A stretch of DNA of 64,000 nt from JAWKVD01 sp041398225 (GTDB lineage: Bacteria; Pseudomonadota; Alphaproteobacteria; Caulobacterales; Hyphomonadaceae): contig JAWKVD010000012.1 in NCBI GenBank assembly GCA_041398225.1, positions 45,887-109,886 on the forward strand, written 5' to 3'. Below the pieces are notes generated by a model that had not been told where the DNA came from, did not search any database, and was given only the letters and a program-made list of their open reading frames with translations. The position numbers were made by a program, and so were the translations under genes. How positions within the stretch are numbered: position 1 is the stretch's first letter; each line of letters begins with the position of its first letter. Positions 17,399 to 26,256 of the stretch are shown one piece after another.

Positions 17399-19264
17399 AT
17401 GGAAACGACCAGCGACGCCGTAACGGGGACGAAGGCGGCTGCATCGAAGGGGGGCGCGGTTCCGGGCCTCGAGCCGGCTCCGACCAAGCACAAGAAACTC
17501 GTCGAATGGGTTCGTGACATTGCGACGCTCACCCAACCGGACCGCGTCGTTTGGTGCGACGGTTCGCAAGCGGAGTGGGACCGGCTCACGGCTGAGCTCG
17601 TCGCCCAAGGCACGCTGAAGCGACTCAATTCCAGCAAGCGCCCCAACTCTTTCTACGCCGCCTCCGACCCGCGCGACGTCGCCCGGGTGGAAAGCCGCAC
17701 GTTCATCTGCTCGGAAAACGAAGAAGACGCCGGACCGACGAACAACTGGAAAGCGCCAAGCGAAATGCGCGAAACCCTCGACAGCCTGTTCGCCGGCTGC
17801 ATGAAGGGGCGCACCATGTATGTGGTGCCTTTCTGCATGGGACCGCTCGGCTCGAAGATCTCGGCCCTGGGCGTCGAAATCACCGACAGCCCCTATGTCG
17901 TGCTGTCGATGCGGGTCATGACCCGTATGGGCTCCGCGGCGCTTGAGGCCATGGGCGAAGACGGCTTCTTCGTTCCGGCCGTCCACTCGGTCGGCGCCCC
18001 GCTCGCCGCCGGCCAGCAAGACGTCGCCTGGCCGTGCAATGACGACAAATACATCGTCCATTTTCCCGAGACGCGCGAGATCTGGTCCTACGGGTCGGGC
18101 TATGGCGGCAACGCCCTTCTGGGCAAGAAGTGCTACGCCCTGCGCATCGCTTCGGTGATGGCCCGCGACGAGGGCTGGCTGGCCGAGCACATGCTGATCC
18201 TCAAGCTCACCTCGCCCGAAGGCGTCGTGAAGTATGTCGCTGCGGCGTTCCCGTCCGCTTGCGGCAAGACCAACCTCGCCATGCTTGAGCCCACGCTGGC
18301 CGGCTGGAAAGCTGAAACGATCGGCGACGACATCGCCTGGATGCGTTTTGGCGAAGACGGCCGCCTGCGCGCCATCAACCCGGAAGCCGGCTTCTTCGGC
18401 GTCGCGCCGGGCACATCCGCCACCACCAACAAGAACGCGCTGGAGACCTGCGCGAAGAACACGATCTTCACGAACGTCGCACTGACTTCGGACGGCGACG
18501 TGTGGTGGGAAGGGATGACCAAGGAGCCGCCGGAAGGCCTCACCGACTGGCGCGGCCGCCCGTGGTCGCCCGCGATGGGCGAGCCCGCGGCTCACCCCAA
18601 CGCCCGCTTCGCCTGCCCGGCCGGACAATGCCCGGCGATCGCGCCGGAGTGGGAAGACCCCGCCGGCGTTCCGATCGACGCCATCCTGTTCGGCGGTCGT
18701 CGCGCTTCGGCGGTGCCGCTGGTCAACGAGGCGTTCGACTGGGAGCATGGCGTGTTCATGGGCGCCACCGTCGCGTCGGAAGGCACCGCCGCGGCCGAAA
18801 ACAAGGTCGGCGAGCTGCGCCGCGACCCGTTCGCGATGCTGCCGTTCTGCGGCTACAATATGGGCGATTACTTCCAGCACTGGCTGAATGTCGGCGCGAG
18901 CGCGCCGGACAAAGCCAAGCTGCCGCGCATCTTCTTCGTCAACTGGTTCCGGAAGGACGAAAACGGCAAGTTCGTCTGGCCGGGCTTCGGCGACAACAGC
19001 CGCGTGCTCAAGTGGATTGTGGAACGTCTGGACGACAAGGCGGAAGCCGTCGACACCGAGATCGGCCGGCTGCCCTCGAAATCCGCGCTCGACGTTTCCG
19101 GCCTCGGCCTCACCGACAAGCAGCTCGATCTGCTGCTGACTGTAGACAAGCCGATCTGGCGCGATGAAGCCTCGAAGATCCCGTCATTCTTCGAGAAGTT
19201 CGGCGAACACACGCCCAAGGCGTTGTGGGAGCAGCACGCCGCGCTGACCAGCCGGCTGTCCTAG
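17399..19264 (+). CDS. pckG: Phosphoenolpyruvate carboxykinase (GTP)
   Basis: Converts oxaloacetate and GTP to phosphoenolpyruvate, the first committed step of gluconeogenesis. 621 residues, the normal length for the GTP-dependent family and unlike the ATP-dependent PckA. The nucleotide loop FPSACGKTNLAM (Cys288, Lys290) lies at the same numbers as in the animal enzyme. Further family blocks are IGDDIAWMRFGEDGRLRAIN, GFFGVAPGTS and NWFRKDENGKFVWPGFGDN. A monocistronic unit: a long upstream region precedes it and a strong terminator follows. Confidence 0.97.
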   Translation: METTSDAVTGTKAAASKGGAVPGLEPAPTKHKKLVEWVRDIATLTQPDRVVWCDGSQAEWDRLTAELVAQGTLKRLNSSKRPNSFYAASDPRDVARVESRTFICSENEEDAGPTNNWKAPSEMRETLDSLFAGCMKGRTMYVVPFCMGPLGSKISALGVEITDSPYVVLSMRVMTRMGSAALEAMGEDGFFVPAVHSVGAPLAAGQQDVAWPCNDDKYIVHFPETREIWSYGSGYGGNALLGKKCYALRIASVMARDEGWLAEHMLILKLTSPEGVVKYVAAAFPSACGKTNLAMLEPTLAGWKAETIGDDIAWMRFGEDGRLRAINPEAGFFGVAPGTSATTNKNALETCAKNTIFTNVALTSDGDVWWEGMTKEPPEGLTDWRGRPWSPAMGEPAAHPNARFACPAGQCPAIAPEWEDPAGVPIDAILFGGRRASAVPLVNEAFDWEHGVFMGATVASEGTAAAENKVGELRRDPFAMLPFCGYNMGDYFQHWLNVGASAPDKAKLPRIFFVNWFRKDENGKFVWPGFGDNSRVLKWIVERLDDKAEAVDTEIGRLPSKSALDVSGLGLTDKQLDLLLTVDKPIWRDEASKIPSFFEKFGEHTPKALWEQHAALTSRLS

Positions 19265-19291
19265 TCGTCACACGTTTCCAGTATCTACGTG

Positions 19292-19324
19292 CAGGCCCGC
19301 CCCAACCGGCGGGCCTGTTCATTT
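19292..19324 (+). terminator. Rho-independent terminator of pckG
   Basis: CAGGCCCGCC (19292-19301) and GGCGGGCCTG (19308-19317) form a perfect 10-bp stem around CCAACC, followed by TTCATTT. It lies 27 bp after the pckG stop. Confidence 0.88.
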
Positions 19325-19462
19325 GTGCGCCCGCAGACCTGCCGCCAGGCTCCCCGAGCGCCCTTCCGAGAACCAAATGCACGCTCCTGATTGAACCAAG
19401 TTGGCGGCTTCGCGCCGATGGGTTAATCAACGAAATTGTGGGAACAGGGCCCGGGGGAGACC

Positions 19463-21196
19463 ATGCTGCGACAGCTGAACGGCATTCTCATCCTGTTGGG
19501 CGCCCCCGCTCTCATTCTGCTGATCATTTTCCAGCAGAAGACCATTGCCGTGGCCGTGCTCATCGTGATCGGCCTGATCTCCCTCTACTCAGAGTCCACC
19601 AACGTGTTCTTTCGCACCCGGAAGAACCACAGGACGATGGACGAATTTCTCGACGCCATGCCGTTCCTGGTGTCGAAGGTTTCGCCCCCGGTCCGGCTCT
19701 TCCAGTTTCTGTCGCTGACCTTCTTCCTGCTCACACTGTGGCCCTTCGTATACGCGGCCAACCTCGTGCGCATTGTCACGTCGGGCATCGCGCCCACCCA
19801 GAAGATGATGGCGCTTCAACGCGCCCAGAATATCTGGGTGACGTCCGTGTTCGTGTCGCTCTACGGAACGCTCTACTTCGTGATCACCCACGCGATCGGC
19901 CACAAGGCGAGCCCGATCGGGCAGATCTACATATACGCCCTGATCATCAACAACGGCCTCGCGCTGTTCACCTTCATCATCACCGACATCCGGCAGGTTC
20001 TGAGACAGGCGTTCGGCGACCCAAGGCTGAACTACCTATGGACCGTACTCGCAGCTTTCCTGCTCGCGGCGGGAACGTGCTTCCTGATGTTGCCCGCCGA
20101 ACGCCAGACCTTTGACGTGCTGCCGAGTGTGGCGAGCGACATGGTCTCGGCGATGTTTCAGGTCGATTTCACCAGCGCCGCCACTTCGCTCATCAACGAG
20201 AGCTCCCGCTCGGACTACATCGCGGCGCTCCTCGCCCGCAATTGGGAGTATTACGTCTTCGGCTCGCTGTTCTACGCCTCGGTCGGGCGCGTCATGTGGT
20301 CGACGGTCTTCAGCCGGAAGTCTCTGAAGCGCTCCAGCGCCGACTATGTTCGCTTGGCTACGCACCGGATTCTGCAAAACCGTTGGCAAGACGCTCAGGC
20401 GGAACTCGACAAAGCCGAAGCGCTTGACGCCAACGCCACACTGCTCGGGGCGATCGTCGGGCTTGAGCGCGGTCTGGTCGACGACGCGATCAAGCGCGCG
20501 GGCTCGATTTCTCGCTCGTTCGGCCGCGACGCCACCCTCGAGGAAGGCGTTCTGAGGATTGCCGACGCCTTTCCCTCGCTGCCCATTTCATCGCAATCGG
20601 TCGCTCACTTCGTGAAGCACATCATCGTGCAGGGATACGACGAACACCTGATCTTCTTCACGCTTCAGCTCAACTCGTTCTCCCACAAGATCAATCCAGC
20701 CGACTGGCACGCCCTAAGGGTGGCGATCTCCGCGAGCCATCCACGATATGCCCGCGTGATGGACGTTGTCGGCACGAACCAGATTTCAGCGCAGGATGAG
20801 ATCATCAGCGCCTATCTCAACGGCGGCGATGATATGCCTACCTCGACCTACGCCAGGTTCATGCTCGGCAGCCTGTTGATCCAGAGGACCGATAGTTTCG
20901 ATCCTGACGCTCTCATTCTTGACCACATGACTGCGGTTGTTCCTTTGCTCATCGCCGATGCGCAGGGCGCGCCAGAGTGGAAGCTCTATCTCATCTGGTC
21001 GGCGATCCGCCCGCTGGGCGAAGCGTTCACCAAGAACAGCTTCGACAACAATCTGCCGATCGAGGTTCGCACCCGCATGGCGAATCTCGCCACCCAGCTT
21101 GTGGCGGCGGCACCCAAAATCCGCGAACGCCTGGACGCCGACCCGGAATATGGGGCCAAGACCCAGCTCCTTCGCAAGATTCTTGAAGGCATGTGA
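19463..21196 (+). CDS. Membrane protein with C-terminal helical cytoplasmic domain, 577 aa
   Basis: Unrecognised protein. The first 290 residues hold about six to seven hydrophobic helices (starting GILILLGAPALILLIIFQQK). The last 280 residues are soluble and helical, with one TPR-like repeat (ILQNRWQDAQAELDKAEAL) and no cysteine or catalytic motif that I can see. The start at 19463 is supported by GGGGGAG 6-7 bp upstream; the frame is open a little further. A sensor, scaffold or transport-accessory role would be guesswork. Followed on the same strand by a GNAT gene 61 bp later. Confidence 0.7.
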   Translation: MLRQLNGILILLGAPALILLIIFQQKTIAVAVLIVIGLISLYSESTNVFFRTRKNHRTMDEFLDAMPFLVSKVSPPVRLFQFLSLTFFLLTLWPFVYAANLVRIVTSGIAPTQKMMALQRAQNIWVTSVFVSLYGTLYFVITHAIGHKASPIGQIYIYALIINNGLALFTFIITDIRQVLRQAFGDPRLNYLWTVLAAFLLAAGTCFLMLPAERQTFDVLPSVASDMVSAMFQVDFTSAATSLINESSRSDYIAALLARNWEYYVFGSLFYASVGRVMWSTVFSRKSLKRSSADYVRLATHRILQNRWQDAQAELDKAEALDANATLLGAIVGLERGLVDDAIKRAGSISRSFGRDATLEEGVLRIADAFPSLPISSQSVAHFVKHIIVQGYDEHLIFFTLQLNSFSHKINPADWHALRVAISASHPRYARVMDVVGTNQISAQDEIISAYLNGGDDMPTSTYARFMLGSLLIQRTDSFDPDALILDHMTAVVPLLIADAQGAPEWKLYLIWSAIRPLGEAFTKNSFDNNLPIEVRTRMANLATQLVAAAPKIRERLDADPEYGAKTQLLRKILEGM

Positions 21197-21257
21197 CCGG
21201 CTCCCGCGCCCCGGAATCGGCCATCGCCAGGGCGCGCCAGTTCATCTATCGTGACGC

Positions 21258-21728
21258 ATGGACCCAATCCTCATGCGCTACTCGCTGGCTGAGCGACCGC
21301 CGGCCCCGGTCTGGCCGGCCGGCCTGCGATTCGGATTGTTCGGCGACATGGAAAGCCGCGACGTGCACGGGTTGTTCGCACGCGCCTACGCTGATGGGCA
21401 GGGCGACGTCGGCAACTATGGAAGCTGGTGGCTGCAACTCACTGTCGATGCGGAATACGATCCGTCTTTGTGCATGGCGGTCTACACGGCGAATGGACGG
21501 GCGATCGCGGCGGCGCAATGCTGGACAAGCGCCTTCATCAAGGATTTCGCGGTAGATCCCGCAGTGCAGAGACGCGGCCTGGGCAGCGCTCTGCTGCATC
21601 AGTGTTTCACCACGTTCTGGGCGCGCAGCTCTCCGGTCGTCATGTTGAAGGTGCACCCGGACAATGTCGCGGCACGCGCATTCTACCGATCTCAGGGGAT
21701 GGTGGAGATTCCGCCCATCGGCGGGTGA
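21258..21728 (+). CDS. GNAT family N-acetyltransferase
   Basis: Acetyl-CoA-dependent N-acetyltransferase of 156 residues. The acetyl-CoA binding motif A is visible as IKDFAVDPAVQRRGLGSALL, followed by VMLKVHPDNVAARAFYRSQGM, where the Asn and Tyr positions of motif B are kept. The substrate is unknown. A second ATG in frame (21273) is an alternative start, and no strong ribosome binding site decides between them. It converges on the MmcQ-like gene with 16 bp between stops. Confidence 0.85.
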   Translation: MDPILMRYSLAERPPAPVWPAGLRFGLFGDMESRDVHGLFARAYADGQGDVGNYGSWWLQLTVDAEYDPSLCMAVYTANGRAIAAAQCWTSAFIKDFAVDPAVQRRGLGSALLHQCFTTFWARSSPVVMLKVHPDNVAARAFYRSQGMVEIPPIGG

Positions 21729-21744
21729 CGCGCGACAGGCGGCG

Positions 21745-22146
21745 TCACTCCAACCCCAGCTCCAATCGCCGCTTCTTGCTGAGGCCGGCGGCGGCCAATC
21801 GATGCGATATCTCGATGTACTGTCGGATTTCCTTCGTGCTCAGCCCGCCCGCCATGTCGGCTTGAATCCATTTCAGGCCGCGCGACGCTAAATAGGGTGC
21901 GGGCCGACAGCCCGCCGCGTCACGAAGCACTTCCCAGCCTATCTCGGAGACCTTGAAGGACACCGCGGGGATGGTCGACGCCTCGTCGCGTGCGATAGCG
22001 AAGACCTTTCCGCCTCGCCAGCCGCCGACCTTCCAAACGTGTGCGCCGCCCCACTGCACCCCATACGCCGACGCTGCGAGTCCCGCGCAGAACCTGTTGT
22101 ACGCTTCAATACGGGATCGCCTGACTGCTGGAGCCGCCATGTTCAC
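21745..22146 (-). CDS. MmcQ/YjbR family DNA-binding-like protein
   Basis: 133 residues with the YjbR fold signature GGAHVWKVGGWRGGKVFAIA and the family end YLASRGLKWIQ, followed by a short helical tail with Lys/Arg. The family has a double-wing DNA-binding-like fold but no established function. The start is GTG at 22146, with ATG two codons later as the alternative. Only 11 bp separate it from the cyclase-family gene upstream, so the two are probably one transcript. Confidence 0.85.
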   Translation of the reverse strand: MNMAAPAVRRSRIEAYNRFCAGLAASAYGVQWGGAHVWKVGGWRGGKVFAIARDEASTIPAVSFKVSEIGWEVLRDAAGCRPAPYLASRGLKWIQADMAGGLSTKEIRQYIEISHRLAAAGLSKKRRLELGLE

Positions 22147-22157
22147 GGGGCCGGCGT

Positions 22158-23099
22158 CTATCGGATCGCCACCGGGTTGACGATGATCTGCACGGTGCCT
22201 TCCATGCGCGGCGGCGCGGCGACGAAGAGAAATTCGCGGGCGCCATCCTTCGCCAATTCGCGCGTGTCGATCGCCTCAAGGATGTAGACGCCGCGCTTGG
22301 CCAGCAAGGTCTGGTGCACAATGAAGGTCGGACGCTTGCCTGCCGGCAAATGCTCCAGTGCGATGTTGTCGGCGCCGACCGCCACGACGCCAAGATCGGC
22401 AAGATAGATCGCTCCGTCTTCGCCAATGCCGGGTTCGCTTGTGCGATAGGCCGTGGGATCATCCGTGGACATGTCCATCCATCCGGTATGAAAGAGGACG
22501 ACGTCGCCCTTGCGGATCTCGACGCCCTGCTCCTTGGCGGCCGCCTTGATCTCCGCGCTGTTGAAGACATCGGACGCGTCCAGTTGCAGCTTTCCGAAGT
22601 GCTTCGTCATGTCGATCAGGACACCGCGTGACACGATTGGCGGTATGCTCGCCAGATCGAGTTTGAAGCTGTTTTTGAGTTCGGTGTACGGGATGCCGTT
22701 GTAGGCGTGCGAGTCGACGCCGAGATGGGCGAGGCCGTCGATCTGTGTGCCGATGCCCATGGACGTCGACACTTTTTCGTCGAACGAGGTGATGCGGTTG
22801 CTGCCGTTGGACGTGAGATCGCCGCCGCCCGTGCGCTCGACCGAATAGACGCGGCTGCCATAGGCGGGCGTTTCGGGGCCGGTCTTCACGCCAAGCTGAT
22901 AGACTTTGCCGGCCGTCACAAGCTTCGCTGCACCCGCCACGATCTCGGGCGACAGGTTGTTCAAAGCGCCAATCGTGTCTTCCTCGCCCCACGGACTGTC
23001 CCACCAGGGTTGGTGATGCGCGTCCAGCTCCTGCGCGGCCGCAGCCTCCGACATGCAGGACAGCACCATGGCCGCGACTAGACGCTTCAAGACCCGCAT
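22158..23099 (-). CDS. Exported cyclase-family (kynurenine formamidase-like) protein
   Basis: 313-residue member of the cyclase superfamily that includes bacterial kynurenine formamidase. A signal peptide (MRVLKRLVAAMVLSCMSEAAA) ends before QELD, so the protein acts in the periplasm. ATG at 23099 has GAGGGAG upstream. Family blocks are GEEDTIGALNNLSPE, VEIRKGDVVLFHTGWMD and the C-terminal FIVHQTLLAKRGVYILE. The metal motif HxGTHxDxPxH of the family appears as GIGTQIDGLAHLG, so two of the usual histidines are replaced (see findings). Substrate unknown. Confidence 0.85.
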   Translation of the reverse strand: MRVLKRLVAAMVLSCMSEAAAAQELDAHHQPWWDSPWGEEDTIGALNNLSPEIVAGAAKLVTAGKVYQLGVKTGPETPAYGSRVYSVERTGGGDLTSNGSNRITSFDEKVSTSMGIGTQIDGLAHLGVDSHAYNGIPYTELKNSFKLDLASIPPIVSRGVLIDMTKHFGKLQLDASDVFNSAEIKAAAKEQGVEIRKGDVVLFHTGWMDMSTDDPTAYRTSEPGIGEDGAIYLADLGVVAVGADNIALEHLPAGKRPTFIVHQTLLAKRGVYILEAIDTRELAKDGAREFLFVAAPPRMEGTVQIIVNPVAIR

Positions 23100-23242
23100 C
23101 TGCTTCTCGCTCCCTCTGGTCGTTCCCGGTAGGCGTCGCCTGCCGGGTGACTCATCGTTTTGGGAAGCTTGCCACACACGCGGACGGCGCGCCAACGCCG
23201 AAGAGCTGGCGTAGCGGCATCAACGGTCAGAAGGACGGTTGC

Positions 23243-23920
23243 TCAAGGATAGAGGCGCGCCGTCTTCCACGGCAGCCCCGCCGCCTCGCGCGTGAACTCC
23301 AGCCGATCGTGCAGGCGGAAGGGTCGATCACGCCAGAACTCGATCCGGTCGGGAACGACCCGGTAGCCGCCCCACCACGGCGGCCGAGGCGTCTTTCCAA
23401 TTCCATATTTCAGCGCAAATTCGGCAATGCGTTTCTCGAGCTCGAAGCGCCCCTCCATGGGACGCGACTGCCGACTCGCCCACGCGCCGATCTGGCTATC
23501 CTTGGCGCGGCTCCAGAAATATGCGTCCGCCTCCTCGTCGCTGGTCCGCTCCACCTGTCCGGACACTCTCACCTGTCGCCGAAGGCTCTTCCAGTGGAAA
23601 CACAGCGCCGCGCGCGGGCTCATCTCAAGCTGCACGCCCTTGCGGCTCTCGCCGTTGGTATAGAATACGAACCCCGTTGAAGAGACATCCTTGAGCAGAA
23701 CCATCCGGACGTCGGGGACGCCATGAGCGTCGACGGTCGCCAGCGCCATCGCGTTGGCGTCGTTGACCTCCTTCTTTCGCGCATCCTCAAGCCATTCCGC
23801 GAACAGCGCGAACGGGTCCTGCGCCGAGAACAACGCTGTGTCGTCGGGCGAAGCGGCGGCGTTCTGAGCGTAGTCCTCCGCGCTGGGGCTGGGAGGGATC
23901 AGCTTGTCTTTGTCAGCCAT
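23243..23920 (-). CDS. pdxH: Pyridoxine/pyridoxamine 5'-phosphate oxidase
   Basis: FMN-dependent oxidase giving pyridoxal 5'-phosphate in the vitamin B6 salvage and synthesis pathway. 225 residues with the family blocks DPFALFAEWLEDA, NAMALATVDAHGVPDVRMVL, SPRAALCFHWKSLRRQVRVS, GAWASRQSRPM and the C-terminal RLYP tail that binds FMN/PLP. The start at 23920 has GTGAGG upstream. The stop of the SDR gene is 7 bp before it, so the two genes are likely one operon. Confidence 0.96.
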   Translation of the reverse strand: MADKDKLIPPSPSAEDYAQNAAASPDDTALFSAQDPFALFAEWLEDARKKEVNDANAMALATVDAHGVPDVRMVLLKDVSSTGFVFYTNGESRKGVQLEMSPRAALCFHWKSLRRQVRVSGQVERTSDEEADAYFWSRAKDSQIGAWASRQSRPMEGRFELEKRIAEFALKYGIGKTPRPPWWGGYRVVPDRIEFWRDRPFRLHDRLEFTREAAGLPWKTARLYP

Positions 23921-23927
23921 AGGCGCC

Positions 23928-24683
23928 TCACACAATCATGCCGCCGTCTACACGGATCACCTGCCCGGTGACATAGCTCGCCTTGTCCGAACACAAGAAG
24001 ACGACAACATCGGCGACTTCCTGCGCCGTTCCCCAGCGCTTCTCCAATGGCACCAGACGTCCCATGCGCTCAAGCGTCTTCTCGCGGTCCAGCCCGCGAT
24101 CGAAAGCAGTCTTCCACATGCCGTCGTCAATGACGCCCGGCGCGACGGCGTTGACCCGAACGCCTTTGCGCCCGAGATCGATCGACACGTTGCGCGTAAA
24201 CGAGTTCACGGCGCCTTTCGATGTGGCGTAGGCGATCTGCCCGACGGCGCCGGAAAACGACGACACGGAACTGGTGTTCACCACACATCCCTTGCGCGCG
24301 ATCAACTGGGCGGACAGAGCGTCGGTGAGAAGGATCAGGTTGCGAACGTTCACCATCAATGTGGCGTCGAGCTTCTGGTACGTCATTTCGCCCATAGGCT
24401 GGGCTTCCGAAACGCCGGCGTTGTTGACGAGAATATCGATGTCGAGCGTGATCTTCTTGACGCCGTCCGCCGCGGTTTGCCAGCCATCCTCGCGGGAAAG
24501 ATCCGCCTCGACGACTTCGGCCCCGCCGCCAATCTCGTCCGCCAGCGCTTTCATCTTGTCGGCGGAACGGGCCACCAGGATGACGCGCGCGCCGTCCGCC
24601 GCCAAGGTGCGAGCAATCGCCTCGCCGATCCCGCGACTGGCGCCCGTGACGACCGCTGTTTTGCCCGCGAAGTCGTAAGTCAT
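23928..24683 (-). CDS. SDR family NAD(P)-dependent oxidoreductase
   Basis: Classical short-chain dehydrogenase of 251 residues: nucleotide loop TGASRGIG (13-20), NNAG, the catalytic Ser in NTSSVSSFSG 13 residues before Tyr, and YATSK. The C-terminus reads YVTGQVIRVDGGMIV, typical of FabG-like enzymes. Substrate unknown. First gene of an operon with pdxH, 7 bp upstream of its start. The relation to B6 synthesis is only positional. Confidence 0.92.
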   Translation of the reverse strand: MTYDFAGKTAVVTGASRGIGEAIARTLAADGARVILVARSADKMKALADEIGGGAEVVEADLSREDGWQTAADGVKKITLDIDILVNNAGVSEAQPMGEMTYQKLDATLMVNVRNLILLTDALSAQLIARKGCVVNTSSVSSFSGAVGQIAYATSKGAVNSFTRNVSIDLGRKGVRVNAVAPGVIDDGMWKTAFDRGLDREKTLERMGRLVPLEKRWGTAQEVADVVVFLCSDKASYVTGQVIRVDGGMIV

Positions 24684-24795
24684 CGTTTCTCCCTTGTCGT
24701 ATGCGCGTTGGATCGGCGTACTTCGCCTAGCCTAGCTGGAGGGATGTAGACATGCCAGCTTCTCCTGTTTCGCCACGGGCGAACGAAGGAATTGT

Positions 24796-26112
24796 CTAGC
24801 CGGTCGCGGTCGAGCGCTCCCTCCCCCTGCGGAGCACCATGTAGACCGGCACGCCGAGCACGAGAACCAGAGCGCCCCACCCGAGAATCTCCAACCCCGA
24901 TCCATAGAGCGCGAAAAGAGAGTAGACAGCGGCAATGAGCGCGATGAGCGCCCAATTCCGAGCGTCTCGCCAAGAATGGCGCAACTCGGCGATCGCCCAG
25001 ATCAGGTAAGGCGCGAGCGCCGTGGCGGTCGCCATCATCAGAAGGAATGTGAAAGCGCCGACCAGTCCGCGATAGTAGTTGAGCGCAAGAAGGACAGAGG
25101 CGAGCGTCGACGTCAGGATTAGCGACGCCCAAGGGGCGCCGCCCTTGTTCAGTCTGCCGAAGATCTTCGGCGCCAGGCCGTCCAGCGCGGCAGCCATCGG
25201 CATCTGGCCGGCGACGAATATGGTTCCGTTGGCTGCTCCAGCCGTTGAAATCAGCGCGCCGAGCGCCACTAGTATGGGAGCCCATTCGCCAAGACCACGC
25301 GCGGCGTCCGCGAAGGGCGAAGACGACGTCGCCAGAACCTCAGCTGGCACCAGGAGCATCACGGCCGCAGTCGACGAAATATAGAGAGAGGCGACCGTGA
25401 TCGTACCGATCACCACCGCGCGCGGCATCGTCTTTTGAGGGTTCCTGACATTCAGCGCCGGAACGGCGCCGGCCTCCAAGCCGAGAAACGCCCACATCGT
25501 CAGCAGAGCCGTGGTCGTCAGAACCGCCAAGGGCGAACCGCCTGTGGGATTGGCCGGCGGCAGGTTATCCGCGTTTCCGGACAAGGCGCCGAGCAGAATG
25601 ATGATCAACAGCGGAATTAGCTTCAACCCTGTCATCACCAGCTGCACCACCCCCGCATCACGCGCCCCGCGCAGCGAGATCGCGGTCAAGGTCCAGATCA
25701 AAGCGAGACCAACCATCAACTGATAGACGGGGTGAGTGGCCAAGGCGGGCGCAAACACGGTGACGTAGCCGACAAACCCGACCACAATCGCCGACGCGCT
25801 GGTCCACGTGGACAGCCAGTACATCCACGCCGTCAGAAAGCCGGCGAGATCTCCGAACGCATTGTGCGCGTAGGCGTAGATTCCTCCCGGCTGGCCTGTT
25901 CTTGATGCGAGACGCCCGATCACCAACGCGATGGCGATAGAGCCGGTCGCGGTCAGCAACCACCCGCCGAAGCTGAGCAGACCATAGGGCGCGAGCACAG
26001 CCGGCAGCATGAAGATGCCGGAGCCGACCATCGTCCCAACGGACAGAGCCCAACACGACCAGAAACCGATGGTTTTGGGGGATGGCGTCACAGCATCCGC
26101 ATTGTCTGTCAT
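24796..26112 (-). CDS. APC superfamily amino-acid permease
   Basis: 438-residue transporter with 12 predicted helices. Helix 1 has the substrate-binding GSGIF motif (WALSVGTMVGSGIFMLP), followed by AYGGW-like LLSFGGWLL, GGIYAYAHNAFGDLAGF and the helix 6 region FLGLEAGAVPALNVRNPQKTMPRA, which resembles antiporters of the AdiC/CadB branch. The substrate is probably an amino acid or amine. It is divergent from the hotdog-domain gene, with about 145 bp between starts. Confidence 0.9.
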   Translation of the reverse strand: MTDNADAVTPSPKTIGFWSCWALSVGTMVGSGIFMLPAVLAPYGLLSFGGWLLTATGSIAIALVIGRLASRTGQPGGIYAYAHNAFGDLAGFLTAWMYWLSTWTSASAIVVGFVGYVTVFAPALATHPVYQLMVGLALIWTLTAISLRGARDAGVVQLVMTGLKLIPLLIIILLGALSGNADNLPPANPTGGSPLAVLTTTALLTMWAFLGLEAGAVPALNVRNPQKTMPRAVVIGTITVASLYISSTAAVMLLVPAEVLATSSSPFADAARGLGEWAPILVALGALISTAGAANGTIFVAGQMPMAAALDGLAPKIFGRLNKGGAPWASLILTSTLASVLLALNYYRGLVGAFTFLLMMATATALAPYLIWAIAELRHSWRDARNWALIALIAAVYSLFALYGSGLEILGWGALVLVLGVPVYMVLRRGRERSTATG

Positions 26113-26256
26113 TGGCCGCCCCTGCTCCCGCCGTTCGGGGTCAGACTGCGCTTCGTCCCGGTCGAACGCCAGACGTTTCAGGTCCGCACCGCTTGGGTTT
26201 GCACGATTTTGCGATCAGGACTGTTCATTGCTTCGCGATTGGGCTTGATTGCCGCC

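Noticed and set aside
16943..18880. 645-codon minus-strand frame opposite pckG
   Set aside because: It covers a clear PEP carboxykinase on the plus strand and has a charged, low-complexity translation.
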